Shown: positions 21,701 to 35,373 of the stretch, in pieces
Position numbering within the stretch: position 1 is the stretch's first letter
Layout: every line of letters begins with the position of its first letter
The notes under the pieces: model-generated
Database searches by the model: none
What the model saw: the letters and a program-made list of their open reading frames with translations, nothing else
Told to the model about the DNA's origin: nothing
Assembly (NCBI RefSeq): GCF_901933205.1
Contig: NW_022148963.1
Location: 1 to 64,000 of the forward strand
Source of the DNA: Camarhynchus parvulus
Lineage: Eukaryota > Chordata > Aves > Passeriformes > Thraupidae
DNA length: 64,000 nt
Direction of reading: 5' to 3'
Position numbers and translations under genes: made by a program

Positions 21701-24700
21701 GGAGGGAAAAGGGCCGATGTTGGTGTATGGGGTCCTGAGGCCAGGAGTGGCCGGCTGCCTCCTGAAATTCGGTGATTTTCAAGATTGTTCCCAGACCCAA
21801 GCAGGCACCAGTGGCAACTCGGGCTGGTTTGAGAGTGCCAAGGGACTCCTGCAATCTGCCATAAAGAACCAGGGCTGGTGAGTTTTCTTTGGAGGGAAAA
21901 GGGCCGATGTTGGTGTATGGGGTCCTGAGGCCAGGAGTGGCCGGCTGCCTCCTGAAATTCGGTGATTTTCAAGATTGTTCCCAGACCCAAGCAGGCACCA
22001 GTGGCAACTCGGGCTGGTTTGAGAGTGCCAAGGGACTCCTGCAATCTGCCATAAAGAACCAGGGCTGGTGAGTTTTCTTTGGAGGGAAAAGGGCCGATGT
22101 TGGTGTATGGGGTCCTGAGGCCAGGAGTGGCCGGCTGCCTCCTGAAATTCGGTGATTTTCAAGATTGTTCCCAGACCCAAGCAGGCACCAGTGGCAACTC
22201 GGGCTGGTTTGAGAGTGCCAAGGGACTCCTGCAATCTGCCATAAAGAACCAGGGCTGGTGAGTTTTCTTTGGAGGGAAAAGGGCCGATGTTGGTGTATGG
22301 GGTCCTGAGGCCAGGAGTGGCCGGCTGCCTCCTGAAATTCGGTGATTTTCAAGATTGTTCCCAGACCCAAGCAGGCACCAGTGGCAACTCGGGCTGGTTT
22401 GAGAGTGCCAAGGGACTCCTGCAATCTGCCATAAAGAACCAGGGCTGGTGAGTTTTCTTTGGAGGGAAAAGGGCCGATGTTGGTGTATGGGGTCCTGAGG
22501 CCAGGAGTGGCCGGCTGCCTCCTGAAATTCGGTGATTTTCAAGATTGTTCCCAGACCCAAGCAGGCACCAGTGGCAACTCGGGCTGGTTTGAGAGTGCCA
22601 AGGGACTCCTGCAATCTGCCATAAAGAACCAGGGCTGGTGAGTTTTCTTTGGAGGGAAAAGGGCCGATGTTGGTGTATGGGGTCCTGAGGCCAGGAGTGG
22701 CCGGCTGCCTCCTGAAATTCGGTGATTTTCAAGATTGTTCCCAGACCCAAGCAGGCACCAGTGGCAACTCGGGCTGGTTTGAGAGTGCCAAGGGACTCCT
22801 GCAATCTGCCATAAAGAACCAGGGCTGGTGAGTTTTCTTTGGAGGGAAAAGGGCCGATGTTGGTGTATGGGGTCCTGAGGCCAGGAGTGGCCGGCTGCCT
22901 CCTGAAATTCGGTGATTTTCAAGATTGTTCCCAGACCCAAGCAGGCACCAGTGGCAACTCGGGCTGGTTTGAGAGTGCCAAGGGACTCCTGCAATCTGCC
23001 ATAAAGAACCAGGGCTGGTGAGTTTTCTTTGGAGGGAAAAGGGCCGATGTTGGTGTATGGGGTCCTGAGGCCAGGAGTGGCCGGCTGCCTCCTGAAATTC
23101 GGTGATTTTCAAGATTGTTCCCAGACCCAAGCAGGCACCAGTGGCAACTCGGGCTGGTTTGAGAGTGCCAAGGGACTCCTGCAATCTGCCATAAAGAACC
23201 AGGGCTGGTGAGTTTTCTTTGGAGGGAAAAGGGCCGATGTTGGTGTATGGGGTCCTGAGGCCAGGAGTGGCCGGCTGCCTCCTGAAATTCGGTGATTTTC
23301 AAGATTGTTCCCAGACCCAAGCAGGCACCAGTGGCAACTCGGGCTGGTTTGAGAGTGCCAAGGGACTCCTGCAATCTGCCATAAAGAACCAGGGCTGGTG
23401 AGTTTTCTTTGGAGGGAAAAGGGCCGATGTTGGTGTATGGGGTCCTGAGGCCAGGAGTGGCCGGCTGCCTCCTGAAATTCGGTGATTTTCAAGATTGTTC
23501 CCAGACCCAAGCAGGCACCAGTGGCAACTCGGGCTGGTTTGAGAGTGCCAAGGGACTCCTGCAATCTGCCATAAAGAACCAGGGCTGGTGAGTTTTCTTT
23601 GGAGGGAAAAGGGCCGATGTTGGTGTATGGGGTCCTGAGGCCAGGAGTGGCCGGCTGCCTCCTGAAATTCGGTGATTTTCAAGATTGTTCCCAGACCCAA
23701 GCAGGCACCAGTGGCAACTCGGGCTGGTTTGAGAGTGCCAAGGGACTCCTGCAATCTGCCATAAAGAACCAGGGCTGGTGAGTTTTCTTTGGAGGGAAAA
23801 GGGCCGATGTTGGTGTATGGGGTCCTGAGGCCAGGAGTGGCCGGCTGCCTCCTGAAATTCGGTGATTTTCAAGATTGTTCCCAGACCCAAGCAGGCACCA
23901 GTGGCAACTCGGGCTGGTTTGAGAGTGCCAAGGGACTCCTGCAATCTGCCATAAAGAACCAGGGCTGGTGAGTTTTCTTTGGAGGGAAAAGGGCCGATGT
24001 TGGTGTATGGGGTCCTGAGGCCAGGAGTGGCCGGCTGCCTCCTGAAATTCGGTGATTTTCAAGATTGTTCCCAGACCCAAGCAGGCACCAGTGGCAACTC
24101 GGGCTGGTTTGAGAGTGCCAAGGGACTCCTGCAATCTGCCATAAAGAACCAGGGCTGGTGAGTTTTCTTTGGAGGGAAAAGGGCCGATGTTGGTGTATGG
24201 GGTCCTGAGGCCAGGAGTGGCCGGCTGCCTCCTGAAATTCGGTGATTTTCAAGATTGTTCCCAGACCCAAGCAGGCACCAGTGGCAACTCGGGCTGGTTT
24301 GAGAGTGCCAAGGGACTCCTGCAATCTGCCATAAAGAACCAGGGCTGGTGAGTTTTCTTTGGAGGGAAAAGGGCCGATGTTGGTGTATGGGGTCCTGAGG
24401 CCAGGAGTGGCCGGCTGCCTCCTGAAATTCGGTGATTTTCAAGATTGTTCCCAGACCCAAGCAGGCACCAGTGGCAACTCGGGCTGGTTTGAGAGTGCCA
24501 AGGGACTCCTGCAATCTGCCATAAAGAACCAGGGCTGGTGAGTTTTCTTTGGAGGGAAAAGGGCCGATGTTGGTGTATGGGGTCCTGAGGCCAGGAGTGG
24601 CCGGCTGCCTCCTGAAATTCGGTGATTTTCAAGATTGTTCCCAGACCCAAGCAGGCACCAGTGGCAACTCGGGCTGGTTTGAGAGTGCCAAGGGACTCCT

Positions 24701-27700
24701 GCAATCTGCCATAAAGAACCAGGGCTGGTGAGTTTTCTTTGGAGGGAAAAGGGCCGATGTTGGTGTATGGGGTCCTGAGGCCAGGAGTGGCCGGCTGCCT
24801 CCTGAAATTCGGTGATTTTCAAGATTGTTCCCAGACCCAAGCAGGCACCAGTGGCAACTCGGGCTGGTTTGAGAGTGCCAAGGGACTCCTGCAATCTGCC
24901 ATAAAGAACCAGGGCTGGTGAGTTTTCTTTGGAGGGAAAAGGGCCGATGTTGGTGTATGGGGTCCTGAGGCCAGGAGTGGCCGGCTGCCTCCTGAAATTC
25001 GGTGATTTTCAAGATTGTTCCCAGACCCAAGCAGGCACCAGTGGCAACTCGGGCTGGTTTGAGAGTGCCAAGGGACTCCTGCAATCTGCCATAAAGAACC
25101 AGGGCTGGTGAGTTTTCTTTGGAGGAAAAAGGGCCGATGTTGGTGTATGGGGTCCTGAGGCCAGGAGTGGCCGGCTGCCTCCTGAAATTCGGTGATTTTC
25201 AAGATTGTTCCCAGACCCAAGCAGGCACCAGTGGCAACTCGGGCTGGTTTGAGAGTGCCAAGGGACTCCTGCAATCTGCCATAAAGAACCAGGGCTGGTG
25301 AGTTTTCTTTGGAGGGAAAAGGGCCGATGTTGGTGTATGGGGTCCTGAGGCCAGGAGTGGCCGGCTGCCTCCTGAAATTCGGTGATTTTCAAGATTGTTC
25401 CCAGACCCAAGCAGGCACCAGTGGCAACTCGGGCTGGTTTGAGAGTGCCAAGGGACTCCTGCAATCTGCCATAAAGAACCAGGGCTGGTGAGTTTTCTTT
25501 GGAGGGAAAAGGGCCGATGTTGGTGTATGGGGTCCTGAGGCCAGGAGTGGCCGGCTGCCTCCTGAAATTCGGTGATTTTCAAGATTGTTCCCAGACCCAA
25601 GCAGGCACCAGTGGCAACTCGGGCTGGTTTGAGAGTGCCAAGGGACTCCTGCAATCTGCCATAAAGAACCAGGGCTGGTGAGTTTTCTTTGGAGGGAAAA
25701 GGGCCGATGTTGGTGTATGGGGTCCTGAGGCCAGGAGTGGCCGGCTGCCTCCTGAAATTCGGTGATTTTCAAGATTGTTCCCAGACCCAAGCAGGCACCA
25801 GTGGCAACTCGGGCTGGTTTGAGAGTGCCAAGGGACTCCTGCAATCTGCCATAAAGAACCAGGGCTGGTGAGTTTTCTTTGGAGGGAAAAGGGCCGATGT
25901 TGGTGTATGGGGTCCTGAGGCCAGGAGTGGCCGGCTGCCTCCTGAAATTCGGTGATTTTCAAGATTGTTCCCAGACCCAAGCAGGCACCAGTGGCAACTC
26001 GGGCTGGTTTGAGAGTGCCAAGGGACTCCTGCAATCTGCCATAAAGAACCAGGGCTGGTGAGTTTTCTTTGGAGGGAAAAGGGCCGATGTTGGTGTATGG
26101 GGTCCTGAGGCCAGGAGTGGCCGGCTGCCTCCTGAAATTCGGTGATTTTCAAGATTGTTCCCAGACCCAAGCAGGCACCAGTGGCAACTCGGGCTGGTTT
26201 GAGAGTGCCAAGGGACTCCTGCAATCTGCCATAAAGAACCAGGGCTGGTGAGTTTTCCTTTGGAGGGAAAAGGGCCGATGTTGGTGTATGGGGTCCTGAG
26301 GCCAGGAGTGGCCGGCTGCCTCCTGAAATTCGGTGATTTTCAAGATTGTTCCCAGACCCAAGCAGGCACCAGTGGCAACTCGGGCTGGTTTGAGAGTGCC
26401 AAGGGACTCCTGCAATCTGCCATAAAGAACCAGGGCTGGTGAGTTTTCTTTGGAGGGAAAAGGGCCGATGTTGGTGTATGGGGTCCTGAGGCCAGGAGTG
26501 GCCGGCTGCCTCCTGAAATTCGGTGATTTTCAAGATTGTTCCCAGACCCAAGCAGGCACCAGTGGCAACTCGGGCTGGTTTGAGAGTGCCAAGGGACTCC
26601 TGCAATCTGCCATAAAGAACCAGGGCTGGTGAGTTTTCTTTGGAGGGAAAAGGGCCGATGTTGGTGTATGGGGTCCTGAGGCCAGGAGTGGCCGGCTGCC
26701 TCCTGAAATTCGGTGATTTTCAAGATTGTTCCCAGACCCAAGCAGGCACCAGTGGCAACTCGGGCTGGTTTGAGAGTGCCAAGGGACTCCTGCAATCTGC
26801 CATAAAGAACCAGGGCTGGTGAGTTTTCTTTGGAGGGAAAAGGGCCGATGTTGGTGTATGGGGTCCTGAGGCCAGGAGTGGCCGGCTGCCTCCTGAAATT
26901 CGGTGATTTTCAAGATTGTTCCCAGACCCAAGCAGGCACCAGTGGCAACTCGGGCTGGTTTGAGAGTGCCAAGGGACTCCTGCAATCTGCCATAAAGAAC
27001 CAGGGCTGGTGAGTTTTCTTTGGAGGGAAAAGGGCCGATGTTGGTGTATGGGGTCCTGAGGCCAGGAGTGGCCGGCTGCCTCCTGAAATTCGGTGATTTT
27101 CAAGATTGTTCCCAGACCCAAGCAGGCACCAGTGGCAACTCGGGCTGGTTTGAGAGTGCCAAGGGACTCCTGCAATCTGCCATAAAGAACCAGGGCTGGT
27201 GAGTTTTCTTTGGAGGGAAAAGGGCCGATGTTGGTGTATGGGGTCCTGAGGCCAGGAGTGGCCGGCTGCCTCCTGAAATTCGGTGATTTTCAAGATTGTT
27301 CCCAGACCCAAGCAGGCACCAGTGGCAACTCGGGCTGGTTTGAGAGTGCCAAGGGACTCCTGCAATCTGCCATAAAGAACCAGGGCTGGTGAGTTTTCTT
27401 TGGAGGGAAAAGGGCCGATGTTGGTGTATGGGGTCCTGAGGCCAGGAGTGGCCGGCTGCCTCCTGAAATTCGGTGATTTTCAAGATTGTTCCCAGACCCA
27501 AGCAGGCACCAGTGGCAACTCGGGCTGGTTTGAGAGTGCCAAGGACTCCTGCAATCTGCCATAAAGAACCAGGGCTGGTGAGTTTTCTTTGGAGGGAAAA
27601 GGGCCGATGTTGGTGTATGGGGTCCTGAGGCCAGGAGTGGCCGGCTGCCTCCTGAAATTCGGTGATTTTCAAGATTGTTCCCAGACCCAAGCAGGCACCA

Positions 27701-30700
27701 GTGGCAACTCGGGCTGGTTTGAGAGTGCCAAGGGACTCCTGCAATCTGCCATAAAGAACCAGGGCTGGTGAGTTTTCTTTGGAGGGAAAAGGGCCGATGT
27801 TGGTGTATGGGGTCCTGAGGCCAGGAGTGGCCGGCTGCCTCCTGAAATTCGGTGATTTTCAAGATTGTTCCCAGACCCAAGCAGGCACCAGTGGCAACTC
27901 GGGCTGGTTTGAGAGTGCCAAGGGACTCCTGCAATCTGCCATAAAGAACCAGGGCTGGTGAGTTTTCTTTGGAGGGAAAAGGGCCGATGTTGGTGTATGG
28001 GGTCCTGAGGCCAGGAGTGGCCGGCTGCCTCCTGAAATTCGGTGATTTTCAAGATTGTTCCCAGACCCAAGCAGGCACCAGTGGCAACTCGGGCTGGTTT
28101 GAGAGTGCCAAGGGACTCCTGCAATCTGCCATAAAGAACCAGGGCTGGTGAGTTTTCTTTGGAGGGAAAAGGGCCGATGTTGGTGTATGGGGTCCTGAGG
28201 CCAGGAGTGGCCGGCTGCCTCCTGAAATTCGGTGATTTTCAAGATTGTTCCCAGACCCAAGCAGGCACCAGTGGCAACTCGGGCTGGTTTGAGAGTGCCA
28301 AGGGACTCCTGCAATCTGCCATAAAGAACCAGGGCTGGTGAGTTTTCTTTGGAGGAAAAGGGCCGATGTTGGTGTATGGGGTCCTGAGGCCAGGAGTGGC
28401 CGGCTGCCTCCTGAAATTCGGGTGATTTTCAAGATTGTTCCCAGACCCAAGCAGGCACCAGTGGCAACTCGGGCTGGTTTGAGAGTGCCAAGGGACTCCT
28501 GCAATCTGCCATAAAGAACCAGGGCTGGTGAGTTTTCTTTGGAGGGAAAAGGGCCGATGTTGGTGTATGGGGTCCTGAGGCCAGGAGTGGCCGGCTGCCT
28601 CCTGAAATTCGGTGATTTTCAAGATTGTTCCCAGACCCAAGCAGGCACCAGTGGCAACTCGGGCTGGTTTGAGAGTGCCAAGGGACTCCTGCAATCTGCC
28701 ATAAAGAACCAGGGCTGGTGAGTTTTCTTTGGAGGGAAAAGGGCCGATGTTGGTGTATGGGGTCCTGAGGCCAGGAGTGGCCGGCTGCCTCCTGAAATTC
28801 GGTGATTTTCAAGATTGTTCCCAGACCCAAGCAGGCACCAGTGGCAACTCGGGCTGGTTTGAGAGTGCCAAGGGACTCCTGCAAACTGCCATAAAGAACC
28901 AGGGCTGGTGAGTTTTCTTTGGAGGAAAAGGGCCGATGTTGGTGTATGGGGTCCTGAGGCCAGGAGTGGCCGGCTGCCTCCTGAAATTCGGTGATTTTCA
29001 AGATTGTTCCCAGACCCAAGCAGGCACCAGTGGCAACTCGGGCTGGTTTGAGAGTGCCAAGGGACTCCTGCAATCTGCCATAAAGAACCAGGGCTGGTGA
29101 GTTTTCTTTGGAGGAAAAGGGCCGATGTTGGTGTATGGGGTCCTGAGGCCAGGAGTGGCCGGCTGCCTCCTGAAATTCGGTGATTTTCAAGATTGTTCCC
29201 AGACCCAAGCAGGCACCAGTGGCAACTCGGGCTGGTTTGAGAGTGCCAAGGGACTCCTGCAATCTGCCATAAAGAACCAGGGCTGGTGAGTTTTCTTTGG
29301 AGGGAAAAGGGCCGATGTTGGTGTATGGGGTCCTGAGGCCAGGAGTGGCCGGCTGCCTCCTGAAATTCGGTGATTTTCAAGATTGTTCCCAGACCCAAGC
29401 AGGCACCAGTGGCAACTCGGGCTGGTTTGAGAGTGCCAAGGGACTCCTGCAATCTGCCATAAAGAACCAGGGCTGGTGAGTTTTCTTTGGAGGGAAAAGG
29501 GCCGATGTTGGTGTATGGGGTCCTGAGGCCAGGAGTGGCCGGCTGCCTCCTGAAATTCGGTGATTTTCAAGATTGTTCCCAGACCCAAGCAGGCACCAGT
29601 GGCAACTCGGGCTGGTTTGAGAGTGCCAAGGGACTCCTGCAATCTGCCATAAAGAACCAGGGCTGGTGAGTTTTCTTTGGAGGGAAAAGGGCCGATGTTG
29701 GTGTATGGGGTCCTGAGGCCAGGAGTGGCCGGCTGCCTCCTGAAATTCGGTGATTTTCAAGATTGTTCCCAGACCCAAGCAGGCACCAGTGGCAACTCGG
29801 GCTGGTTTGAGAGTGCCAAGGGACTCCTGCAATCTGCCATAAAGAACCAGGGCTGGTGAGTTTTCTTTGGAGGGAAAAGGGCCGATGTTGGTGTATGGGG
29901 TCCTGAGGCCAGGAGTGGCCGGCTGCCTCCTGAAATTCGGTGATTTTCAAGATTGTTCCCAGACCCAAGCAGGCACCAGTGGCAACTCGGGCTGGTTTGA
30001 GAGTGCCAAGGGACTCCTGCAATCTGCCATAAAGAACCAGGGCTGGTGAGTTTTCTTTGGAGGGAAAAGGGCCGATGTTGGTGTATGGGGTCCTGAGGCC
30101 AGGAGTGGCCGGCTGCCTCCTGAAATTCGGTGATTTTCAAGATTGTTCCCAGACCCAAGCAGGCACCAGTGGCAACTCGGGCTGGTTTGAGAGTGCCAAG
30201 GGACTCCTGCAATCTGCCATAAAGAACCAGGGCTGGTGAGTTTTCTTTGGAGGGAAAAGGGCCGATGTTGGTGTATGGGGTCCTGAGGCCAGGAGTGGCC
30301 GGCTGCCTCCTGAAATTCGGTGATTTTCAAGATTGTTCCCAGACCCAAGCAGGCACCAGTGGCAACTCGGGCTGGTTTGAGAGTGCCAAGGGACTCCTGC
30401 AATCTGCCATAAAGAACCAGGGCTGGTGAGTTTTCTTTGGAGGGAAAAGGGCCGATGTTGGTGTATGGGGTCCTGAGGCCAGGAGTGGCCGGCTGCCTCC
30501 TGAAATTCGGTGATTTTCAAGATTGTTCCCAGACCCAAGCAGGCACCAGTGGCAACTCGGGCTGGTTTGAGAGTGCCAAGGACTCCTGCAATCTGCCATA
30601 AAGAACCAGGGCTGGTGAGTTTTCTTTGGAGGGAAAAGGGCCGATGTTGGTGTATGGGGTCCTGAGGCCAGGAGTGGCCGGCTGCCTCCTGAAATTCGGT

Positions 30701-33700
30701 GATTTTCAAGATTGTTCCCAGACCCAAGCAGGCACCAGTGGCAACTCGGGCTGGTTTGAGAGTGCCAAGGGACTCCTGCAATCTGCCATAAAGAACCAGG
30801 GCTGGTGAGTTTTCTTTGGAGGGAAAAGGGCCGATGTTGGTGTATGGGGTCCTGAGGCCAGGAGTGGCCGGCTGCCTCCTGAAATTCGGTGATTTTCAAG
30901 ATTGTTCCCAGACCCAAGCAGGCACCAGTGGCAACTCGGGCTGGTTTGAGAGTGCCAAGGGACTCCTGCAAACTGCCATAAAGAACCAGGGCTGGTGAGT
31001 TTTCTTTGGAGGGAAAAGGGCCGATGTTGGTGTATGGGGTCCTGAGGCCAGGAGTGGCCGGCTGCCTCCTGAAATTCGGTGATTTTCAAGATTGTTCCCA
31101 GACCCAAGCAGGCACCAGTGGCAACTCGGGCTGGTTTGAGAGTGCCAAGGGACTCCTGCAATCTGCCATAAAGAACCAGGGCTGGTGAGTTTTCTTTGGA
31201 GGGAAAAGGGCCGATGTTGGTGTATGGGGTCCTGAGGCCAGGAGTGGCCGGCTGCCTCCTGAAATTCGGTGATTTTCAAGATTGTTCCCAGACCCAAGCA
31301 GGCACCAGTGGCAACTCGGGCTGGTTTGAGAGTGCCAAGGGACTCCTGCAATCTGCCATAAAGAACCAGGGCTGGTGAGTTTTCTTTGGAGGGAAAAGGG
31401 CCGATGTTGGTGTATGGGGTCCTGAGGCCAGGAGTGGCCGGCTGCCTCCTGAAATTCGGTGATTTTCAAGATTGTTCCCAGACCCAAGCAGGCACCAGTG
31501 GCAACTCGGGCTGGTTTGAGAGTGCCAAGGGACTCCTGCAATCTGCCATAAAGAACCAGGGCTGGTGAGTTTTCTTTGGAGGGAAAAGGGCCGATGTTGG
31601 TGTATGGGGTCCTGAGGCCAGGAGTGGCCGGCTGCCTCCTGAAATTCGGTGATTTTCAAGATTGTTCCCAGACCCAAGCAGGCACCAGTGGCAACTCGGG
31701 CTGGTTTGAGAGTGCCAAGGGACTCCTGCAATCTGCCATAAAGAACCAGGGCTGGTGAGTTTTCTTTGGAGGGAAAAGGGCCGATGTTGGTGTATGGGGT
31801 CCTGAGGCCAGGAGTGGCCGGCTGCCTCCTGAAATTCGGTGATTTTCAAGATTGTTCCCAGACCCAAGCAGGCACCAGTGGCAACTCGGGCTGGTTTGAG
31901 AGTGCCAAGGGACTCCTGCAATCTGCCATAAAGAACCAGGGCTGGTGAGTTTTCTTTGGAGGGAAAAGGGCCGATGTTGGTGTATGGGGTCCTGAGGCCA
32001 GGAGTGGCCGGCTGCCTCCTGAAATTCGGTGATTTTCAAGATTGTTCCCAGACCCAAGCAGGCACCAGTGGCAACTCGGGCTGGTTTGAGAGTGCCAAGG
32101 GACTCCTGCAATCTGCCATAAAGAACCAGGGCTGGTGAGTTTTCTTTGGAGGGAAAAGGGCCGATGTTGGTGTATGGGGTCCTGAGGCCAGGAGTGGCCG
32201 GCTGCCTCCTGAAATTCGGTGATTTTCAAGATTGTTCCCAGACCCAAGCAGGCACCAGTGGCAACTCGGGCTGGTTTGAGAGTGCCAAGGGACTCCTGCA
32301 ATCTGCCATAAAGAACCAGGGCTGGTGAGTTTTCTTTGGAGGGAAAAGGGCCGATGTTGGTGTATGGGGTCCTGAGGCCAGGAGTGGCCGGCTGCCTCCT
32401 GAAATTCGGTGATTTTCAAGATTGTTCCCAGACCCAAGCAGGCACCAGTGGCAACTCGGGCTGGTTTGAGAGTGCCAAGGGACTCCTGCAATCTGCCATA
32501 AAGAACCAGGGCTGGTGAGTTTTCTTTGAGGGAAAAGGGCCGATGTTGGTGTATGGGGTCCTGAGGCCAGGAGTGGCCGGCTGCCTCCTGAAATTCGGTG
32601 ATTTTCAAGATTGTTCCCAGACCCAAGCAGGCACCAGTGGCAACTCGGGCTGGTTTGAGAGTGCCAAGGGACTCCTGCAATCTGCCATAAAGAACCAGGG
32701 CTGGTGAGTTTTCTTTGGAGGGAAAAGGGCCGATGTTGGTGTATGGGGTCCTGAGGCCAGGAGTGGCCGGCTGCCTCCTGAAATTCGGTGATTTTCAAGA
32801 TTGTTCCCAGACCCAAGCAGGCACCAGTGGCAACTCGGGCTGGTTTGAGAGTGCCAAGGGACTCCTGCAATCTGCCATAAAGAACCAGGGCTGGTGAGTT
32901 TTCTTTGGAGGGAAAAGGGCCGATGTTGGTGTATGGGGTCCTGAGGCCAGGAGTGGCCGGCTGCCTCCTGAAATTCGGTGATTTTCAAGATTGTTCCCAG
33001 ACCCAAGCAGGCACCAGTGGCAACTCGGGCTGGTTTGAGAGTGCCAAGGGACTCCTGCAATCTGCCATAAAGAACCAGGGCTGGTGAGTTTTCTTTGGAG
33101 GGAAAAGGGCCGATGTTGGTGTATGGGGTCCTGAGGCCAGGAGTGGCCGGCTGCCTCCTGAAATTCGGTGATTTTCAAGATTGTTCCCAGACCCAAGCAG
33201 GCACCAGTGGCAACTCGGGCTGGTTTGAGAGTGCCAAGGGACTCCTGCAATCTGCCATAAAGAACCAGGGCTGGTGAGTTTTCTTTGGAGGGAAAAGGGC
33301 CGATGTTGGTGTATGGGGTCCTGAGGCCAGGAGTGGCCGGCTGCCTCCTGAAATTCGGTGATTTTCAAGATTGTTCCCAGACCCAAGCAGGCACCAGTGG
33401 CAACTCGGGCTGGTTTGAGAGTGCCAAGGGACTCCTGCAATCTGCCATAAAGAACCAGGGCTGGTGAGTTTTCTTTGGAGGGAAAAGGGCCGATGTTGGT
33501 GTATGGGGTCCTGAGGCCAGGAGTGGCCGGCTGCCTCCTGAAATTCGGTGATTTTCAAGATTGTTCCCAGACCCAAGCAGGCACCAGTGGCAACTCGGGC
33601 TGGTTTGAGAGTGCCAAGGGACTCCTGCAATCTGCCATAAAGAACCAGGGCTGGTGAGTTTTCTTTGGAGGGAAAAGGGCCGATGTTGGTGTATGGGGTC

Positions 33701-35183
33701 CTGAGGCCAGGAGTGGCCGGCTGCCTCCTGAAATTCGGTGATTTTCAAGATTGTTCCCAGACCCAAGCAGGCACCAGTGGCAACTCGGGCTGGTTTGAGA
33801 GTGCCAAGGGACTCCTGCAATCTGCCATAAAGAACCAGGGCTGGTGAGTTTTCTTTGGAGGGAAAAGGGCCGATGTTGGTGTATGGGGTCCTGAGGCCAG
33901 GAGTGGCCGGCTGCCTCCTGAAATTCGGTGATTTTCAAGATTGTTCCCAGACCCAAGCAGGCACCAGTGGCAACTCGGGCTGGTTTGAGAGTGCCAAGGG
34001 ACTCCTGCAATCTGCCATAAAGAACCAGGGCTGGTGAGTTTTCTTTGGAGGGAAAAGGGCCGATGTTGGTGTATGGGGTCCTGAGGCCAGGAGTGGCCGG
34101 CTGCCTCCTGAAATTCGGTGATTTTCAAGATTGTTCCCAGACCCAAGCAGGCACCAGTGGCAATTCGGGCTGGTTTGAGAGTGCCAAGGGACTCCTGCAA
34201 ACTGCCATAAAGAACCAGGGCTGGTGAGTTTTCTTTGGAGGGAAAAGGGCCGATGTTGGTGTATGGGGTCCTGAGGCCAGGAGTGGCCGGCTGCCTCCTG
34301 AAATTCGGTGATTTTCAAGATTGTTCCCAGACCCAAGCAGGCACCAGTGGCAACTCGGGCTGGTTTGAGAGTGCCAAGGGACTCCTGCAATCTGCCATAA
34401 AGAACCAGGGCTGGTGAGTTTTCTTTGGAGGGAAAAGGGCCGATGTTGGTGTATGGGGTCCTGAGGCCAGGAGTGGCCGGCTGCCTCCTGAAATTCGGTG
34501 ATTTTCAAGATTGTTCCCAGACCCAAGCAGGCACCAGTGGCAACTCGGGCTGGTTTGAGAGTGCCAAGGGACTCCTGCAATCTGCCATAAAGAACCAGGG
34601 CTGGTGAGTTTTCTTTGGAGGGAAAAGGGCCGATGTTGGTGTATGGGGTCCTGAGGCCAGGAGTGGCCGGCTGCCTCCTGAAATTCGGTGATTTTCAAGA
34701 TTGTTCCCAGACCCAAGCAGGCACCAGTGGCAACTCGGGCTGGTTTGAGAGTGCCAAGGGACTCCTGCAATCTGCCATAAAGAACCAGGGCTGGTGAGTT
34801 TTCTTTGGAGGGAAAAGGGCCGATGTTGGTGTATGGGGTCCTGAGGCCAGGAGTGGCCGGCTGCCTCCTGAAATTCGGTGATTTTCAAGATTGTTCCCAG
34901 ACCCAAGCAGGCACCAGTGGCAACTCGGGCTGGTTTGAGAGTGCCAAGGGACTCCTGCAATCTGCCATAAAGAACCAGGGCTGGTGAGTTTTCTTTTGTG
35001 GGCGAAGGGCCGATGTTGGTGTATGGGGTCCTGAGGCCAGGAGTGGCCGGCTGCCTCCTGAAATTCGGTGATTTTCAAGATTGTTCCCAGACCCAAGCAG
35101 GCACCAGTGGCAACTCGGGCTGGTTTGAGAGTGCCAAGGGACTCCTGCAATCTGCCATAAAGAACCAGGGCTGGTGAGTTTTC

Positions 35184-35373
35184 TTTGGAGGAAAAGGGCC
35201 GATGTTGGTGTATGGGGTCCTGAGGCCAGGAGTGGCCGGCTGCCTCCTGAAATTCGGTGATTTTCAAGATTGTTCCCAGACCCAAGCAGGCACCTTTGGC
35301 AATTCGGGCTGGTTTGAGAGTGCCAAGGGACTCCTGCAAACTGCCATAAAGAACCAGGGCTGGTGAGTTTTCT
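35184..35373. repeat. Second copy of the three-site haplotype
   Basis: TT at 35295-35296, T at 35303 and A at 35340 reproduce the haplotype of the 9.4-kb copy. A GGAGGAAAAGG length variant sits just before it (about 35189); in the 9.4-kb copy the same length variant follows (about 9543). The surrounding 34.1-36.4 kb is locally rich in variants, including the first TGTGGGCGAAGG copy at about 34998. Confidence 0.8.

Noticed and set aside
27541..30600. A 16-unit duplication between the two lost-G copies at about 27541 and 30580 (3,039 bp apart).
   Set aside because: Variants downstream of the two copies do not correspond, so the shared lost G alone does not support a block duplication.
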